Under the pieces are notes generated by a model. It saw only the letters and a list, made by a program, of their open reading frames with translations. It had not been told where the DNA came from and did not search any database. A stretch of DNA of 6,134 nucleotides from JBGPIT01 sp041485125 (GTDB taxonomy: Bacteria; Desulfobacterota; Binatia; UTPRO1), in NCBI GenBank assembly GCA_041485125.1, contig JBGPIT010000302.1:1-6134 (forward strand), in the 5' to 3' direction. The position numbers were made by a program, and so were the translations under genes. This document shows, piece after piece, positions 1 through 6,134 of this stretch (its first letter is position 1; each line of letters starts with the position of its first letter).

Positions 1-1
1 C

Positions 2-1240
2 GCCCTCTTCGACGCGGCCTTCATCCACGACGGCATTTGCATCCGGATCGACGTCCTCGAGCGTATCGGGAACGGCGCGTGGGGTCTCCGCGAGGTGAAG
101 TCGGCGGCGCGCGTGAAAGACGCGCACCTCGACGACGTCGCCGTCCAGCGCCACGTGCTCGAGGGCGCAGGGCTCACGGTCGCGTCCGTCGAGGTGATCC
201 ACGTCGACACCCGCTACGTCCGCGCCGACGAGATCGACTGGTGCCGCCTCTTCAACCGCGTCGACGTCACCGCCGCGGTCGCAAAGCGGCTGACGCGGAT
301 CCCGCAAATAGTGCGAGCGCTGCAAGAACAGCTGACCTTCACCGCGGCGCCCGTCGTCGAGCCGTCAGCGCATTGCTGGACACCGTACGGCTGCGAGTTC
401 TGGGCGCACTGCACACACGACAAGCCGGCCGACTGGATCTACCACCTGCCGCGACTCCGGACGGCAATGAGAGAGGCGCTCCAAGCCGCAGGGATCGAGC
501 GCATCACCGACATTCCCGACGACGTCGAGCTCGGCATGATCCCAGCAAGGATTCGCGACGTCTTGCAGTCGGGTCGGCCGTACATGTCGCCCGACCTCGA
601 CACCGCGCTCGCCGACTTCGGCCCGCCGGCCTATTACTTGGATTTCGAGACGATGAACGCCGCGATCCCGCCGTACCCCGGCACGCGACCATTCGAGCAG
701 ATCCCGACGCAGTGGTCGCTCCACCACGTGGATGCTGACGGCACACTCACGCAGCGGGAATTTCTCGCCGACGGGCGCACCGACCCGCGCCGCGAGCTCG
801 CCGAAACACTATTGGCCGCAGTCGGCGACTCGACCGAACCGATCGTCGTCTACTCGGACTTCGAATCGATGGTGCTCAATACGCTGGCCTCCGCGTTTCC
901 GGATCTCGCGCCGGCGATCCAAGCGGTCCGTGCAAGACTCCACGACCTCTGGACGGTCGTGCAAGCGCACGTCTACCATCCGGCCTTCGGCTACTCGTTC
1001 TCGCTGAAGAGCGTCGCGCCCGCGCTGGTGCCCGGCTTCGGCTGGGGCAACCTCGAGGGAATTGCCGACGGCTACCAGGCGGCACGCGCGTTCAACCGAC
1101 TCGCGGCCGATGAATGCGACCCGGCTGACGCGGCGCAGATCCGCCGCGCGCTGCTCGCGTACTGCGCGCGCGACACCCGCGCACTGGTCGAGCTGCACCG
1201 CGCGCTGCGTGATTGTTCGCTAGCGAGCCTTCCGGATTGA
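2..1240 (+). CDS. DUF2779 family nuclease-like protein (5' partial)
   Basis: The frame is open from base 2, so the gene starts left of the window; 412 residues are visible. The GTG at 95 is not the start: it encodes the V of the conserved E-V-K motif. Residues 1-140 look like a RecB/Cas4-type PD-(D/E)XK nuclease: D17 in IRIDVLE, E31 and K33 in EVK, Q49 in DDVAVQ, then cysteines 125, 131 and 137 (C-x5-C-x5-C), which in related enzymes help hold an Fe-S cluster; the fourth cysteine would lie in the missing N-terminus. From about residue 211 comes the DUF2779 region, which resembles a DEDDy exonuclease: YLDFET (D214, E216), YSDFE (D286/E288) and YCARD (Y387, D391). The ending LLAYCARDTRALVEL is typical of the family. 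A DNA-processing role is inferred; the substrate is unknown. It converges on the neighbouring helix-turn-helix gene and shares no operon with it. Family assignment is confident, activity is not. Confidence 0.88.
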   Translation, partial: ALFDAAFIHDGICIRIDVLERIGNGAWGLREVKSAARVKDAHLDDVAVQRHVLEGAGLTVASVEVIHVDTRYVRADEIDWCRLFNRVDVTAAVAKRLTRIPQIVRALQEQLTFTAAPVVEPSAHCWTPYGCEFWAHCTHDKPADWIYHLPRLRTAMREALQAAGIERITDIPDDVELGMIPARIRDVLQSGRPYMSPDLDTALADFGPPAYYLDFETMNAAIPPYPGTRPFEQIPTQWSLHHVDADGTLTQREFLADGRTDPRRELAETLLAAVGDSTEPIVVYSDFESMVLNTLASAFPDLAPAIQAVRARLHDLWTVVQAHVYHPAFGYSFSLKSVAPALVPGFGWGNLEGIADGYQAARAFNRLAADECDPADAAQIRRALLAYCARDTRALVELHRALRDCSLASLPD

Positions 1241-1242
1241 AG

Positions 1243-1256
1243 GCCGCTCAGGCGGC
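1243..1256. terminator. GC-only stem-loop between convergent genes
   Basis: GCCGC and GCGGC form a perfect 5-bp stem around a TCAG loop, placed just after the stop codon of the DUF2779 gene and covering the stop codon of the opposite gene. A hairpin between two convergent genes could stop transcription from both sides. However, neither strand has a T-run after the stem, so it is not a standard intrinsic terminator, and stems this short arise easily in GC-rich DNA. It is the only terminator candidate in this junction. Confidence 0.25.
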
Positions 1257-1721
1257 GGTGCGGGAGCTCACGACGAACTGAACCTCACAATCGAGGACGT
1301 GCAGGAGGCCGATCAGTTGGCTCAAACTCTTGCGTGTGTTCGCCGGATCCAAGAGGCGGTAGACCTGTGGCACCGACGTATGCAGACGACGCGCCAGCTC
1401 GCGGCGACTGAGCCCCGATCGATCCACTCGCCGCAGCGCCTCGACCGTGAGCTGATGAGTGAGTAGCTCGGCGAGATAGGTCGGATCTTGGTTGTACTCG
1501 AGCGCGTGCTCGATGTGCAGCGCACCCTCGGCTCCTGACTCGAGGACGTACGTCACCGCCTCGCTTCCCAGCTCTCGATCCACGTACGCGTCGCGGATGC
1601 GGTTCTTGGCGGTCGGTCGCGGATCGAGCTTCGCGTACGGAACCGGATACGCCTTGCCCGACCGAACGACGAGCTGCAGCTCCGCTTTCCGATTGTTGAT
1701 CCGGACGTGACGGATCTTCAT
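1248..1721 (-). CDS. Small protein with C-terminal Xre-like helix-turn-helix
   Basis: A 157-residue protein. Residues 1-75 look beta-rich (MKIRHVRINN, LQLVVRSG, VTYVLESG, ALHIEHAL) and match no family I can name with confidence. Residues 85-103 are helical, followed by a clear helix-turn-helix at about 104-125: LSRRELARRLH, a turn, then the recognition helix SVPQVYRLLD. The tail LSQLIGLLHVLDCEVQFVV resembles the end of Xre/HigA-like domains. A DNA-binding regulator is therefore likely. No toxin-like partner lies next to it: its neighbours are an exported DUF1501 protein and a nuclease, so an antitoxin role is not supported by context. The ATG at 1721 has no good Shine-Dalgarno site. A perfect inverted repeat lies 12 bases upstream of it and suggests autoregulation. 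The function of the N-terminal domain is unknown. Confidence 0.82.
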   Translation of the reverse strand: MKIRHVRINNRKAELQLVVRSGKAYPVPYAKLDPRPTAKNRIRDAYVDRELGSEAVTYVLESGAEGALHIEHALEYNQDPTYLAELLTHQLTVEALRRVDRSGLSRRELARRLHTSVPQVYRLLDPANTRKSLSQLIGLLHVLDCEVQFVVSSRTAA

Positions 1722-1733
1722 AGCGATCGGAAG

Positions 1734-1753
1734 TGTTACCTACAAAGGTAACA
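1734..1753. promoter_or_regulatory. Perfect 8-bp inverted repeat, candidate operator
   Basis: TGTTACCT, the spacer ACAA, then AGGTAACA: two perfect 8-base arms in a 20-base site, and AT-richer than its surroundings. It occupies the 61-base gap between the DUF1501 stop and the start of the helix-turn-helix gene, ending 12 bases from that ATG. Small Xre-like regulators commonly bind such dyads over their own promoter, so autoregulation is the leading reading. No convincing -35/-10 pair is visible around it. The alternative, a terminator of the DUF1800-DUF1501 operon, is weaker because no T-run follows the stem on the minus strand. Confidence 0.6.
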
Positions 1754-1782
1754 GAACGAAAGGGGCTGCGAGTCGCTTCCGA

Positions 1783-2988
1783 TCAGGTGTAGAGGCCGGG
1801 GAAGTTCGAGCTGCTCACCGAGAAGTTCGGGAAGACCGGCGCCATCTGGGAGACGTTCAAGAGCAAATGTTTGTTGAGCGCCTCCGCGAAGATGTCGCGG
1901 AAGTCGGTCGTGACCATGAGATCCTGGCCCATCGACAGGTTCGCGGGGGCGAGGCCCGGCCACGTGCCGTTCTTGAGAATGACGCGGCCGCCGGCGATGC
2001 CGCCGCCGAGCCCGAACATGATGCCGCCGTGGCCGTGATCGGAGCCGCCGCCGCCATTCTCGGCGACGCGCCTGCCGAACTCGGTCATGCAGAGCGTGAG
2101 CGTGCGCGCCGATTGCACACCGAGATCTTGATGGAACGCGGCGAGGCTCGCGGCGAGATCGCCTCCCACGTCAGCGACGCGGACGGTCTGGTCGGTGTGA
2201 TGATCCCAACCGCCGAGGTCGATGGCGAGCACCTTGATGCCGATGTCGGCCTTGATGAGCGCGGCCGCATCCTTGAGGACGGGACCGAGGTCGCCCGCCG
2301 GATAGACGACGCTGGTGGTCGTGTCGACGGCCCCGACGACGTCGAGCGCGTCGAGCGCGTGCGTGACGGAGTCGCCGAGAAACGTCCCTTGCAAGAGCTC
2401 GTAGCGGCTGTCGAGCGCGGCGCGGCGCTCGGGGATCGACTCACCGCCGAGCGCGAAGCCTGAAATGCTCTCGAACGCGAGCGTCGACGCCACGCCCGAC
2501 ATGGATTTCGCGGTCGAGCTCCGGAGCGAGATGCCGGCGATCGGCTGGCCGCCGCCGCCGATCGCGAGGTAGCGGTTCAGCCAGCCGTCGAGAACCGACT
2601 TGTTGCCGGGCGCGCAGCGCTCCATGAAGTCCTGGCAGTCGAAGTGCGAGCGCGAGGCATCGGGGCTGCCGCTCGCGTGTACGATCGCGAGCTCGCCGCT
2701 CTGAAAGAGCGGGTGGATCGGCGCGAGCGCGGGGTTCATGCCGAAGAACGCGTCGAGCGGTAGCTCGGATCCGGGCGGCACCTGAATCGTCGGCCGGTTG
2801 CTGTAATAGAAGGGATCGCCTTTCGGCACGACGAGCGTCAGGCCGTCGGCGCCGCCTCGGAGGTAGAGCGCCACGAGCACCGGATCGGTGAGCGCCGCTT
2901 GCGCGCGGGCGGCGATCCCACGGGGCAACATGAGGACGGTCATGCCGACCGCGCTGGTCTTCAGGAAATCGCGACGGGTGAGCGACAT
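1783..2988 (-). CDS. DUF1501 family exported protein (Tat signal)
   Basis: A 401-residue protein of the usual length for this family. It opens with a near-perfect twin-arginine signal, TRRDFLK at 4-10, then a hydrophobic stretch and an A-Q-A cleavage site at 29-31, so it should be exported folded by the Tat pathway. Family marks in order: LRGGADGL (43-50), RSHFDCQDFME (113-123), DLGGWDHHTDQ (257-267), TEFGRRVAENGGGGSDHGHGG with D317, H318 and H320, and TDFRDIFAEAL (361-371). DUF1501 is placed in the alkaline phosphatase/sulfatase-like superfamily, and these D/H clusters look like metal ligands; that reading is inference and the substrate is unknown. Tat export fits a protein that folds around metal. 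It follows the DUF1800 gene by 20 bases, the standard partner arrangement. The ATG at 2988 is supported by its Shine-Dalgarno site and by the signal peptide. Confidence 0.93.
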   Translation of the reverse strand: MSLTRRDFLKTSAVGMTVLMLPRGIAARAQAALTDPVLVALYLRGGADGLTLVVPKGDPFYYSNRPTIQVPPGSELPLDAFFGMNPALAPIHPLFQSGELAIVHASGSPDASRSHFDCQDFMERCAPGNKSVLDGWLNRYLAIGGGGQPIAGISLRSSTAKSMSGVASTLAFESISGFALGGESIPERRAALDSRYELLQGTFLGDSVTHALDALDVVGAVDTTTSVVYPAGDLGPVLKDAAALIKADIGIKVLAIDLGGWDHHTDQTVRVADVGGDLAASLAAFHQDLGVQSARTLTLCMTEFGRRVAENGGGGSDHGHGGIMFGLGGGIAGGRVILKNGTWPGLAPANLSMGQDLMVTTDFRDIFAEALNKHLLLNVSQMAPVFPNFSVSSSNFPGLYT

Positions 2989-2994
2989 CGGACG

Positions 2995-3003
2995 TTCCTC
3001 CCT
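2995..3003 (-). promoter_or_regulatory. Ribosome binding site of the DUF1501 gene
   Basis: On the minus strand AGGGAGGAA lies with 8 bases between its GGAGG-type core and the ATG at 2988. It sits entirely in the 20-base gap after the DUF1800 stop codon. It fixes the start just before the Tat motif and shows that the second gene of the pair is translated independently rather than only by coupling. Confidence 0.75.
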
Positions 3004-3008
3004 GTCCG

Positions 3009-5318
3009 TCAGTGCTGCAGGAACTCGGGGCTCGACATCAACAGAGCCGCGGCCTGTTCGATCTTCTGCGCGTCGGGAACCACGAGCGTCTGGACGAACG
3101 CGATCGCCGTTGCGCGTGTGTCGCCTGAAGCGCCGCCCGGCAGAAGCTCGGCGATCAATGCATCGACGATCTGGTCCGCCGTGCCGCCGGCGATCGGATA
3201 CGTGAAATGGAAACCGTTCAGGCCGCGCGCGCGTTTCTCGACCTCGTTGAAGCGCGTGACGAGCGTTCCGGGGCTCGCCCAGAAGGTCGACACGTCGGGC
3301 AGGCCGGGCGGCGGCGGTACCTCGTAGAGCACCTCACCGAGGACGCTCACTGTGCTCCGCAGGGCGGCGTAGTTGATCTGCGCCGGGTTCGCGCCGAGCG
3401 CCCGCGCGACGCTCGCCATCAGATGATGCGGGCGCTTCACTTTGCTGCCGCGATTCGCCGGCGAGTGCAGGAACTCGGGCGACATCAGGATCGTCTCAAG
3501 GGTCGCGCGAATGTCGCCGCCGGTCGAGCTGAAGGTATTCGCGGCCGCGGCGACCAGCGAGGGCTGCGGACTCTCGCTCACGAACCGGCGCACGAGCTTG
3601 GTCGCGATGAAGCTCGCGGTGCTCGGCTGCGCCGCGAGATACGCGAGGACGGTGAGACCGTCTTGCATGCCGCCGTTGGCGGGGATCTGCACCGCGCCGT
3701 CGAAGAGGCTCTTCGTGCCCTGGTCGTGAAGATTCAGCTGGAACTTGAAGCCGTCGGCCGCCGTGTAGTCCTCGCGCCAGCCGGTGAGACAGCGCGCCAC
3801 CTCGACGACGTCGGTCTCGTGATACGGGCCGCTGACGCTCAGCGTGTGCAGCTCGAGGAGCTCGCGCGCGTAGTTCTCGTTGATCCCGTTTACCTTGTTC
3901 ACGCGGTTGTCGAGGTAGTCGCCCATCGCGGGGCTGCGCGCGTCGGCGAGGAGTAGATCGCCGAAGGCACCGAGCACGTTCGGCCGGATCGTGATGCGGT
4001 CGTACGGGCTGATGTCCCACTGCGTGCGGCCGCTGCTCGTCGCGTCGACGTTGAAGTGGTTCATCCAGACGTCGAAGAGCACCTCGGCGAGCTGCCGGTG
4101 GGTCGCGACCGCGCGCACCAGCTTCGCCTGCTGGAGCTCGCGGCGCACGACGGTGCGTCCCGGGTTGCCGTTCTGCGGATAGTTCGCGCGCAGATCGGCG
4201 AAGCTCATCGTGAGGCTCGGGAACGCGGCGAGCATGCCGTCGAGCGCCGAGTCGTCGATCGAGGCGGGATCGAGCTGCTCTTCGATGTAGTCAATGACGC
4301 CGAGCTGATTGATACGCGCCCAGGACCACGCGTCGGGCCCATAGCCGAGGCGGTTCAGCACGTGCGCCTTCAGCGCGTTCGACTCGCAGCTCAGATCGTA
4401 GACGCCGTTGTCGGTGAGGTCGCAGTCGATCGCGAGCTCATCGAAGCCCGCGAGCGCAGCAAACGCGCGCCCGATCGCGGCGCTGCCGGCACAGGCGCCG
4501 AGGGCAGTCGGGCTGGCCGCGGCGCTGCACTTGCCGGGAAAGAGGTCGGCGAGCCGCGCCTGGACGATGGCGCAGCGGCTCTCGGCCTTGTCCTCGAGCT
4601 TCGCCACCGCCTTCGCGATGCGCTCGCTCGGGTCCGCTTGGATATCGGCCTCGAGCTCCGCTTGGAGCTGCAGGTCGTTCGCCACCGGCGCGTTCGGGTC
4701 GGTGCCGGTCAGGCGGTCGTCACCCTCGAGGACGTTCTGCTTGTGTCGCAGCGCCTCTTTCCGCACCGCATCGAGAACCGAGTTCGTGTACTTGAGGACA
4801 TCCTGTTGGCAGCGCGCACCGTCCTTGTCCTGCGCTTCGACGACGAGCGCCGCATCGAGGTCGGGGCCGAAGAGGTCCGCGACGAGACCGATCGCCGCCG
4901 CCGTCGCCGCCGGACCCGTCGTCGCCGCGCCCGAGTAGCCGAAGCCGGGAAGCTGTTCCGGCGTCGTGAGGCAACGGTCGGCGTCGCGCTCCGCGAGCGT
5001 CGTGAGCCGCTTCGCGACCTTCCCCTTCACGTCGTTCGTCAGGCAGGCCTGCGCCGTCTGCACCTGCGGAGGATTCCCGAGCTTCTCGGGATGCCCGTTC
5101 TCGGCATCGCTGAGGCAGCTCGACGCGACCTTCCCCTGGTCGCGCGCGACGTAGAAGCCGCGCTTGTTCATCTCGTTCACACAGCGCTGCTGGTCCGACG
5201 TCTGTGGCACAGCGCCCGCGACCGACGTCATGACGAGCGACGCTGCGAGAGCGGCGATGGCGAAGCCGGCGAAGCGAAGCCTCCGTCGGCCGAATTGAAC
5301 GGGTGCGGAGCTCTGCAT
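3009..5318 (-). CDS. DUF1800 family exported protein with Cys-rich N-terminal extension
   Basis: A 769-residue protein, clearly longer than typical DUF1800 proteins of roughly 450-600. Residues 1-36 are a signal peptide: arginine-rich start (GRRRLRF), hydrophobic core, A-G-A cleavage site at 34-36. Residues 37-311 are an extension with ten cysteines (46, 68, 92, 116, 170, 249, 264, 276, 299, 311) and Lys/Ala-rich helical stretches such as KGKVAKRLTTLAERDADRC. The DUF1800 domain fills about 312-769: LNRLGYGPDAW (321-331), YIEEQLDP (344-351), RQLAEVLFDVWMNHFNV (408-424), YDRITIRPNVLGAFGDLL (439-456), NENYARELLELHTL (480-493), EVARCLTGW (506-514), KLVRRFVSESP (574-584) and MSPEFL (612-617). Its function is unknown; it is repeatedly found beside DUF1501 and probably works with it outside the cytoplasm. 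It is first in the two-gene unit, 20 bases before DUF1501. The ATG at 5318 is supported by AAGGAGA and by the signal peptide. Confidence 0.93.
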   Translation of the reverse strand: MQSSAPVQFGRRRLRFAGFAIAALAASLVMTSVAGAVPQTSDQQRCVNEMNKRGFYVARDQGKVASSCLSDAENGHPEKLGNPPQVQTAQACLTNDVKGKVAKRLTTLAERDADRCLTTPEQLPGFGYSGAATTGPAATAAAIGLVADLFGPDLDAALVVEAQDKDGARCQQDVLKYTNSVLDAVRKEALRHKQNVLEGDDRLTGTDPNAPVANDLQLQAELEADIQADPSERIAKAVAKLEDKAESRCAIVQARLADLFPGKCSAAASPTALGACAGSAAIGRAFAALAGFDELAIDCDLTDNGVYDLSCESNALKAHVLNRLGYGPDAWSWARINQLGVIDYIEEQLDPASIDDSALDGMLAAFPSLTMSFADLRANYPQNGNPGRTVVRRELQQAKLVRAVATHRQLAEVLFDVWMNHFNVDATSSGRTQWDISPYDRITIRPNVLGAFGDLLLADARSPAMGDYLDNRVNKVNGINENYARELLELHTLSVSGPYHETDVVEVARCLTGWREDYTAADGFKFQLNLHDQGTKSLFDGAVQIPANGGMQDGLTVLAYLAAQPSTASFIATKLVRRFVSESPQPSLVAAAANTFSSTGGDIRATLETILMSPEFLHSPANRGSKVKRPHHLMASVARALGANPAQINYAALRSTVSVLGEVLYEVPPPPGLPDVSTFWASPGTLVTRFNEVEKRARGLNGFHFTYPIAGGTADQIVDALIAELLPGGASGDTRATAIAFVQTLVVPDAQKIEQAAALLMSSPEFLQH

Positions 5319-5325
5319 CTTCGCG

Positions 5326-5332
5326 TCTCCTT
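5326..5332 (-). promoter_or_regulatory. Ribosome binding site of the DUF1800 gene
   Basis: AAGGAGA on the minus strand, with about 8 bases between its core and the ATG at 5318. It is a near-consensus Shine-Dalgarno site and fixes the start right before the signal peptide. The rest of the 120-base gap up to 5438, where an operon promoter would be expected, shows no convincing -35/-10 pair to my eye. Confidence 0.75.
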
Positions 5333-5438
5333 AAAAGGGGGGACCAATGCCGGGACCGAGCCACACCGGGAGTCCTCCGTCTACCCGGCGCCTCTCGATC
5401 GGCGCAGAACCTACCTTCCGCCCATCACCGTTCGCTAG

Positions 5439-6134
5439 TCAACGAAAACCACGCGGTGCCGTCTCTGCCCAGATCCGGCGCTTCGCCGGATCGATCGTGA
5501 CGCGCAGCTGGCGGAGGACGCCCAAACCGAGGATTCCCGCCGCGCGCGGATCATCCCATGCCTGCGGAGGCGCTTCTTGAACGATCGCGGTGACGTCGTG
5601 GAAGTCCCGACCGAAAAGGCGCAGGGAGCGGGCGCGCGACATCGTCACACGCTTACCTCCTCCGATACCCGTCGAGAGCGCCGGACTCTTGTGACGATTG
5701 AGCACATGCGGATGCGCTTTCACGAAGCGATCCCAGAGCGTGATCGCGGCAACCGACCCCGAGTCCAAGAGCAGCCACACGACCTGGTCCTTCCCAAGCG
5801 TCGCCTCGACGTACGGCGCATATTCATGGATGCGCAGCTCCTCAGATTTGACGCTCGCGGGCGGCTCGAAGCGGTCGGGGTTGTAGACCGTGAGGCTTGC
5901 GCGCGCGAAGTCGATCGTGAACGGCGCCGAGCCGATCGTCGGAAAGCCGATGATTCCCGCGACGGGCCTCCCGGCCCGCGCGCTCAAGTCGTCGAGCGGC
6001 AACGCCAGCGTCGCCGTCGAATCGAGTTGCAAACCCCCGACGGTCAGACTCTCGAGCGTGCACAGGCTCGCCCGTGCGTACTCGTGGACGCCGCCGACCT
6101 GCACGTCGACGAGCTCGGGAAGCTTCAGCCGATC
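5439..6134 (-). CDS. Retropepsin-like aspartic protease family protein (5' partial)
   Basis: The frame is open to the right edge, so the N-terminus is missing; 231 residues are visible. The GTG at 6104 is internal to the open frame, not a supported start. Two similar lobes can be seen. The first shows only its second half: hydrophobic-hydrophobic-Gly in AGIIGFPTIG (about visible residues 59-68), then FTIDFARASLTVYNP. The second is complete: PYVEATLG, the catalytic-type WLLLDSGS (D124-S-G) and AGILGLGVLRQLRVTIDPAKRRIW near the end. This D-[ST]-G plus late ILG pattern is that of retropepsin-like bacterial proteins, whose lobes pair to form an active site. The first-lobe D-T/S-G would lie beyond the window. 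The protein ends right after the second lobe, with no C-terminal PDZ domain. It is probably exported, but no signal can be seen. It lies 120 bases upstream of DUF1800 on the same strand; co-transcription is possible, not shown. Confidence 0.8.
   Translation of the reverse strand, partial: DRLKLPELVDVQVGGVHEYARASLCTLESLTVGGLQLDSTATLALPLDDLSARAGRPVAGIIGFPTIGSAPFTIDFARASLTVYNPDRFEPPASVKSEELRIHEYAPYVEATLGKDQVVWLLLDSGSVAAITLWDRFVKAHPHVLNRHKSPALSTGIGGGKRVTMSRARSLRLFGRDFHDVTAIVQEAPPQAWDDPRAAGILGLGVLRQLRVTIDPAKRRIWAETAPRGFR

Noticed and set aside
37..738. A 233-codon plus-strand frame at the left end
   Set aside because: It overlaps the DUF2779 gene in another frame and is almost pure Arg/Ala/Pro low-complexity sequence; the catalytic motifs are all in the other frame.
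2..1240. A cas4 gene or CRISPR-associated locus
   Set aside because: The EVK motif and cysteine cluster recall Cas4, but the DUF2779 region with DEDDy motifs identifies another family, and no other cas gene or repeat array is present.
1248..1721. Toxin-antitoxin module around the helix-turn-helix gene
   Set aside because: The C-terminal domain resembles HigA-like antitoxins, but neither neighbour is a small toxin, and the 61-base and 7-base gaps leave no room for one.
2341..2360. Direct repeat of GTCGAGCGC, two copies in tandem
   Set aside because: It encodes the A-L-D-A-L-D stretch of the DUF1501 protein and reflects favoured codons; there are only two copies and no sign of a regulatory or mobile repeat.
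1867..2463. A 198-codon plus-strand frame opposite DUF1501
   Set aside because: It has no family resemblance and an Arg/Glu/Ala/Val composition typical of a GC-driven shadow of the minus-strand gene.
3207..3956. A 249-codon plus-strand frame opposite DUF1800
   Set aside because: It is antisense to the most conserved part of the DUF1800 domain and has shadow-like composition with no motif.
5366..5388. Inverted repeat CCGGG/CCCGG with a 13-base loop upstream of DUF1800
   Set aside because: Five-base GC-only arms with a long loop are expected by chance in this composition, and no promoter or T-run lies next to it.
4056..5438. A 460-codon open frame on the plus strand, antisense to the DUF1800 gene
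   Set aside because: It is very rich in Arg, Ala, Glu and Val, has no recognisable domain, and lies opposite a gene with a clear signal peptide, ribosome binding site and family motifs. Long antisense frames are expected where third positions are mostly G or C.

Overview
This is a GC-rich chromosomal window with strong GC3 bias (long antisense shadow frames everywhere). It holds five genes packed at very short spacing, with no tRNA, rRNA, CRISPR array, insertion sequence or phage gene visible. The combination of a DUF1501/DUF1800 secreted pair, a long Cys/Lys-rich extension on the DUF1800 protein, a double retropepsin-like protein and a DUF2779 nuclease suggests an environmental bacterium of the former deltaproteobacterial kind (Myxococcota or Binatota/Desulfobacterota-like). 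That placement is inferred from gene style, not from a marker gene.

Layout. Bases 2-1240 (+) are the 3' part of a DUF2779 nuclease-like gene whose start lies left of the window. It has a RecB/Cas4-like PD-(D/E)XK core with a cysteine cluster, followed by a DEDDy-exonuclease-like domain. The other four genes are all on the minus strand and run right to left. They are a retropepsin-like aspartic protease gene cut by the right edge (6134-5439), a DUF1800 protein (5318-3009), a DUF1501 protein with a Tat signal (2988-1783), and a small protein with a C-terminal Xre-like helix-turn-helix (1721-1248). The helix-turn-helix gene and the DUF2779 gene converge, with only 7 bases between their stop codons.

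How they work together. DUF1800 and DUF1501 are a known neighbouring pair. Here they lie 20 bases apart, each with a good Shine-Dalgarno site, and almost certainly form one operon; both carry export signals, so their joint work is outside the cytoplasm. The protease may belong to the same transcript but is separated by 120 bases. The helix-turn-helix gene has a perfect 8-bp inverted repeat just upstream, the best candidate operator in the window, so it is probably autoregulated and separately transcribed. The DUF2779 gene is unrelated to the exported set.

The points most worth a second look are the operator-like palindrome, the Cys-rich repeat extension on DUF1800, the two-lobed retropepsin-like protein beside the pair, and the double-nuclease architecture of the DUF2779 protein. 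I see no convincing complete new system; each of these is a modest lead.
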